Below, in pieces: positions 21,606 through 23,772 of a stretch of DNA of 23,772 nt; position 1 is the first letter of the stretch, and each line of letters opens with the position of its first letter. The stretch spans positions 1 through 23,772 of the forward strand of contig URRZ01000022.1 in NCBI GenBank assembly GCA_900550385.1. Reading direction: 5' to 3'. Under the pieces are notes generated by a model. That model saw only the letters and a list, made by a program, of their open reading frames with translations. It was not told the origin of the DNA and searched no databases. Source of the stretch: an uncultured Coriobacteriaceae bacterium (GTDB taxonomy: Bacteria > Actinomycetota > Coriobacteriia > Coriobacteriales > Eggerthellaceae). Position numbers and translations under genes: made by a program.

Positions 21606-22688
21606 TCAGAGCGTTGCGTCGGTGGAATCCATCTTCGCGCGGAGCGAATCTGCGTAGGCCTGGTTCGCGCTTTCCTTCTTCTTGTAGTGCGACACCAGCG
21701 TGGGCGCGCCGTTCTCGGCCCACTTGAAGGCCGACTTGTACTTCTTCACCGCGTGGTAGCGGTAGTTCTCCGCCCAGATCATGCAGAAGTTGCGCAGCTC
21801 GTGCAGCAGGCTCTCGGTCGTGCCGGTGAACTCGTCTTCCACATACTGTTTGAAAACGCTGTAGACCTCGTCGCGGCCGCGGGCGCGTACCTTGCGGAAG
21901 CGCACCGACAGCCAGCCCTGGATGGCGTTGTCGAGCCGCAGCGAGCCGGGGTCGGGCTGGAACATGCCCTCGATGGGATCCCAGTACTCGTCGTATAGAC
22001 GCGTCTGTTCCTCGTGGGTTTGGGCGAGGAGCAGGTAGTTGCGCACCAGGTCGGCGGTGGTGAGCGGCTTGCCCTTGGAGTTGAGGCTTTCGAAGATCAG
22101 CTGTGCGTTGTCATCGCCGCCTACCTCCGCGCTGATGACGAACAGCTTCTCGATGCCGCGCCACAGCGCTTGGGGATCGAAGCCGTCCTCGTCCATGAGC
22201 GATTCGAAGAACGCTAGGTTGTGTCGGATGTTCTCGGAGGCGTTCTCGGGCAGCGGCGCGCCGTCGAGCACCGCCTGCAGCGTGGGGCCGTCGTTGCGCG
22301 ACAGCGCCAGCTTGCAGGATGCGCCCGGCTCCTCGCCGGCGCGCAGGTAGCGCGCGTCGAGGGCGGCGGCGTCGACGTCGCCGAGCGCGTCGGGGTGCGC
22401 GGCAAGGTGGCGGCGCAGCGCTTCGAGCAGCAGCGTCATCGTGGTCAGGCGCTGCTGGCCGTCGATGACCGCCAGGCGCTGGCGTCCGGCGGGGTCGGGA
22501 TCCTCGTGCGAGTACAGCAGCGTGCCGATGAAGTGCGACGCGTCGGCTTTCGCGGCGCGGTGCAGGTCGAGCCACAGCTCGCGGCACTGGCGCTCCTGCC
22601 ACGAGTAGAGGCGTTGGTAGGCGGGGATGACGAAGCGCGTGGCGGGCATCCCCAGCAAATCGAGGAACACGGTCTTCTCGGTCTGCAT
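21606..22688 (-). CDS. DUF262 domain protein (GmrSD N-terminal-like), first of a tandem pair
   Basis: This 360-aa paralogue of the next gene has IPAYQRLYSW (21-30), HFIGTLLY (52-59), VIDGQQR (74-80) and ESLNSKGKPLTTADLVRN. Spacing of motifs is identical in both copies, so they arose by duplication and then diverged. A DUF1524 nuclease domain is again not visible; the C-terminus is basic (HAVKKYKSAFKWAENG). GGAGGTGATC a few bases before ATG 22688 is close to the ideal anti-rRNA sequence, so this start is firm. The pair is transcribed away from the TetR gene; a TATACT -10 box (22729-22734, minus strand) and a palindromic operator lie between, so TetR-type repression of the pair is likely. Confidence 0.88.
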   Translation of the reverse strand: MQTEKTVFLDLLGMPATRFVIPAYQRLYSWQERQCRELWLDLHRAAKADASHFIGTLLYSHEDPDPAGRQRLAVIDGQQRLTTMTLLLEALRRHLAAHPDALGDVDAAALDARYLRAGEEPGASCKLALSRNDGPTLQAVLDGAPLPENASENIRHNLAFFESLMDEDGFDPQALWRGIEKLFVISAEVGGDDNAQLIFESLNSKGKPLTTADLVRNYLLLAQTHEEQTRLYDEYWDPIEGMFQPDPGSLRLDNAIQGWLSVRFRKVRARGRDEVYSVFKQYVEDEFTGTTESLLHELRNFCMIWAENYRYHAVKKYKSAFKWAENGAPTLVSHYKKKESANQAYADSLRAKMDSTDATL

Positions 22689-22728
22689 GCGATCACCTCC
22701 GAAAAGGGACGGCTTTGCTTTCGGGATC

Positions 22729-22734
22729 AGTATA
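22729..22734 (-). promoter_or_regulatory. -10 box (TATACT) for the DUF262 operon
   Basis: TATACT on the minus strand is 41 bp upstream of the ATG at 22688. The region expected to hold the -35 is a poor match, and the TetR-type operator begins about 27 bp further upstream. Confidence 0.45.
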
Positions 22735-22754
22735 GGAAGCGATCTGCGGGAATG

Positions 22755-22785
22755 TTGGACGTTATCGTACAATGTGTATGATAAC
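22755..22785 (+). promoter_or_regulatory. Promoter of tetR-type gene overlapped by a 25-bp palindromic operator
   Basis: TTGGAC (22755-22760), 16-bp spacer, TATGAT (22777-22782) form a good sigma-70 promoter on the plus strand. A quasi-palindrome fills the spacer and the -10: GTTATCGTAC (22761-22770), five bases, GTATGATAAC (22776-22785), with 9 of 10 positions matching in the inverted arms. Size and shape fit a TetR-family operator. A repressor bound there would block its own promoter and could also affect the divergent DUF262 promoter. Confidence 0.7.
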
Positions 22786-22945
22786 GAGCGGTACGTTTCG
22801 CTACAGTGTGTTCGGAAAGATGCGACGGTTGCGGCAGGGGTCGGAACGGGACGGGGCGGGACAGGTCCGGAGCGGGCGGACGGTGCCGAAGCGGAACGCG
22901 GAGCCGGCTCCCGTTCTGCCGGTTCCGCCGGGAAGTGAGGCTGGT

Positions 22946-23497
22946 ATGGAAGACGCGCGGTTCGAGAGAAGCGGCGAGGCGATCAGGCAGGCGCTGCTGC
23001 GCCTTCTGGTGGGGAGGCGCTTGGAGGACGTGTCGATGTCGGAGCTTGCGCGCGAGGCGGGCGTGAGCCGCTCGACGCTGTACGCGCATTACGGCAACGT
23101 GCAGGACGCCTACGCGGCGCTGGTCGTCGAGTTCCTCGGCGGCCTCCGCTCCCTCGAATCGCATCTGCGCTGCAATGAATGCGCGCGTCCCGGCAACCGT
23201 CCGTTCTGCGTCGCGCTGCGCAACGCCGGGCCGTACGCGCCCGTCGTGCGCGACGAGCGGTTCCTGCCGCTCCTGTTCGCGCTCGTGGAGCAGGGCGCCT
23301 TCCCCGGCGGCGCGTCGAACATGTTCGCCGATCTGGGTATGAGCCGCATGCAGGCCGACGCGCTCTACCGCTTCCAGATGAGCGGCTGCTACGCCGTTGC
23401 GCTCGCGGACGTGTCGACGGGGGAGTGGGATGTCATCCAGCGAACCCTCGACGCCTTCATCCGCGGCGGCATCAACGCTGTGAGGGTTCCGCTTTAG
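22946..23497 (+). CDS. TetR/AcrR-family transcriptional regulator
   Basis: This 183-aa regulator has the TetR helix-turn-helix near its N-terminus: IRQALLRLLVGRRLEDVSMSELAREAGVSRSTLYAHYGNV shape (about residues 11-50), with VSRSTLYAHYGN as the recognition helix. The C-terminal ligand-binding part is short and contains a CNECARPGNRPFC segment (about 79-91), which has three Cys residues; metal or redox sensing is only a guess. The ATG at 22946 has GAGG 5 bases before it. The frame stays open back to 22772, but that stretch overlaps the operator and encodes an Arg/Gly-rich non-conserved sequence. It is divergent from the DUF262 pair and probably represses itself and that pair. Confidence 0.85.
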   Translation: MEDARFERSGEAIRQALLRLLVGRRLEDVSMSELAREAGVSRSTLYAHYGNVQDAYAALVVEFLGGLRSLESHLRCNECARPGNRPFCVALRNAGPYAPVVRDERFLPLLFALVEQGAFPGGASNMFADLGMSRMQADALYRFQMSGCYAVALADVSTGEWDVIQRTLDAFIRGGINAVRVPL

Positions 23498-23643
23498 CGT
23501 TCCGTTGGCCTATCGGCCAACGGAACCTGCCGACGCTGCGAAGGGCCCTGATGCCCGGCCTTCGCACGATCCCGCAGGCTTGCGTACCGAAGTACGCGGC
23601 GCCTGCGCGATCCTGCGAATTCCGGGCATCAGGGCCCTTCTCG
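23498..23643. repeat. Two strong hairpins after tetR-type gene, including a ~100-nt stem-loop
   Basis: Hairpin 1 has 12-bp perfect arms (23499-23510 with 23515-23526, TATC loop) starting one base after the TetR stop, a likely transcription end without a T tract. Hairpin 2 is long: 19-bp perfect arms (23540-23558 with 23622-23640), then TTCGCA/TGCGAA (23561-23566 with 23614-23619), a 12-bp stem with one mismatch (23568-23579 with 23601-23612), and GCGTAC/GTACGC (23582-23587 with 23592-23597) with a CGAA loop. It is a nearly continuous ~100-base foldback. No gene is seen here. Confidence 0.75.
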
Positions 23644-23680
23644 CTGACGTTACGAACGCAAGGATGTCTTCCTCTGTCGT

Positions 23681-23772
23681 GGGGGGGGGGCCGCCCAAAA
23701 GGCACCCGGGGGTGGAAAAGGGGCGTTATTAGGGGCGGGTTGAGGGCGCAGGGGGGGAGCCCGCGGGGGTCG
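23681..23772. other. G-rich contig-end sequence of doubtful quality
   Basis: The last ~90 bases contain long G runs (a run of ten or more near 23681-23691, further runs of five to seven) and repeated GGGGCG-like blocks with no coding signal, unlike anything else in the window. This pattern is typical of low-quality read ends at a contig edge. Nothing is annotated in it. Confidence 0.5.

Noticed and set aside
22772..22945. Upstream in-frame extension of the TetR protein
   Set aside because: It overlaps the operator and -10, lacks an RBS and encodes an Arg/Gly-rich stretch; ATG 22946 has a good RBS.

Overview
The window looks like a chromosomal segment (possibly a contig end) from a GC-rich anaerobic gut actinobacterium of the Coriobacteriia, most likely Eggerthellaceae. 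This placement is an inference from gene content, not a database match: a LuxR-type regulator fused to a 12-TM membrane domain, a molybdenum enzyme paired with an aromatic-acid-type MFS transporter, BspA-like LRR proteins, and two families of short palindromes with GGGACGGAGG or GGGACAGTCA cores. The genus cannot be decided from the sequence.

Layout, left to right. (1) 1-1326 is the C-terminal part of the PcrA/UvrD helicase; its stop codon lies in a palindromic repeat. (2) 1468-10847 is a metabolic island: a membrane-bound LuxR regulator (-), a 784-bp divergent control region with operator-like inverted repeats and a structured leader, an AAHS-like MFS transporter (+), an unrelated hypothetical gene (-), then an operon of a zinc-ribbon mini-protein with a collagen-like tail, a bis-MGD molybdenum enzyme large subunit, a ferredoxin-like small subunit and a 91-aa partner, closed by an intrinsic terminator. 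(3) 11002-11443 is a single small gene with its own near-consensus promoter and a terminator-like hairpin. (4) 11514-18103 is a + strand cassette of LRR protein, metallopeptidase-like/VWA protein and a MoxR AAA+ ATPase fused to a methyltransferase. (5) 18104-20560 is repeat-rich and carries a small hypothetical gene and an MFS exporter. (6) 20561-23497 has two tandem DUF262 proteins without a visible nuclease domain, divergent from a TetR regulator with a clear operator. (7) 23498-23772 is non-coding, with a very strong ~100-nt hairpin and a G-rich tail that looks like poor contig-end sequence.

Main biological points. The molybdenum enzyme lacks the N-terminal Cys ligands of the usual [4Fe-4S] cluster, and its small subunit keeps the shape of a four-cluster ferredoxin subunit but has lost nearly all cluster cysteines. 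The complex therefore appears stripped of its electron-transfer chain. This points to redox-neutral chemistry (transhydroxylase, hydratase or isomerase-like) or to direct electron delivery, probably on a phenolic substrate imported by the adjacent MFS protein and sensed by the LuxR protein. The transporter and enzyme genes use visibly more T-ending codons (GCT, GTT, CGT, GGT) than their neighbours, suggesting high expression. Second, the LRR/VWA/MoxR-methyltransferase cassette resembles MoxR-VWA chaperone or conflict modules but has an unusual methyltransferase fusion. Third, the GGGACGGAGG/GGGACAGTCA palindromes sit at gene 3' ends and supply the stop codon of three separate genes.

All family assignments are from reading motifs; no search or folding program was run.
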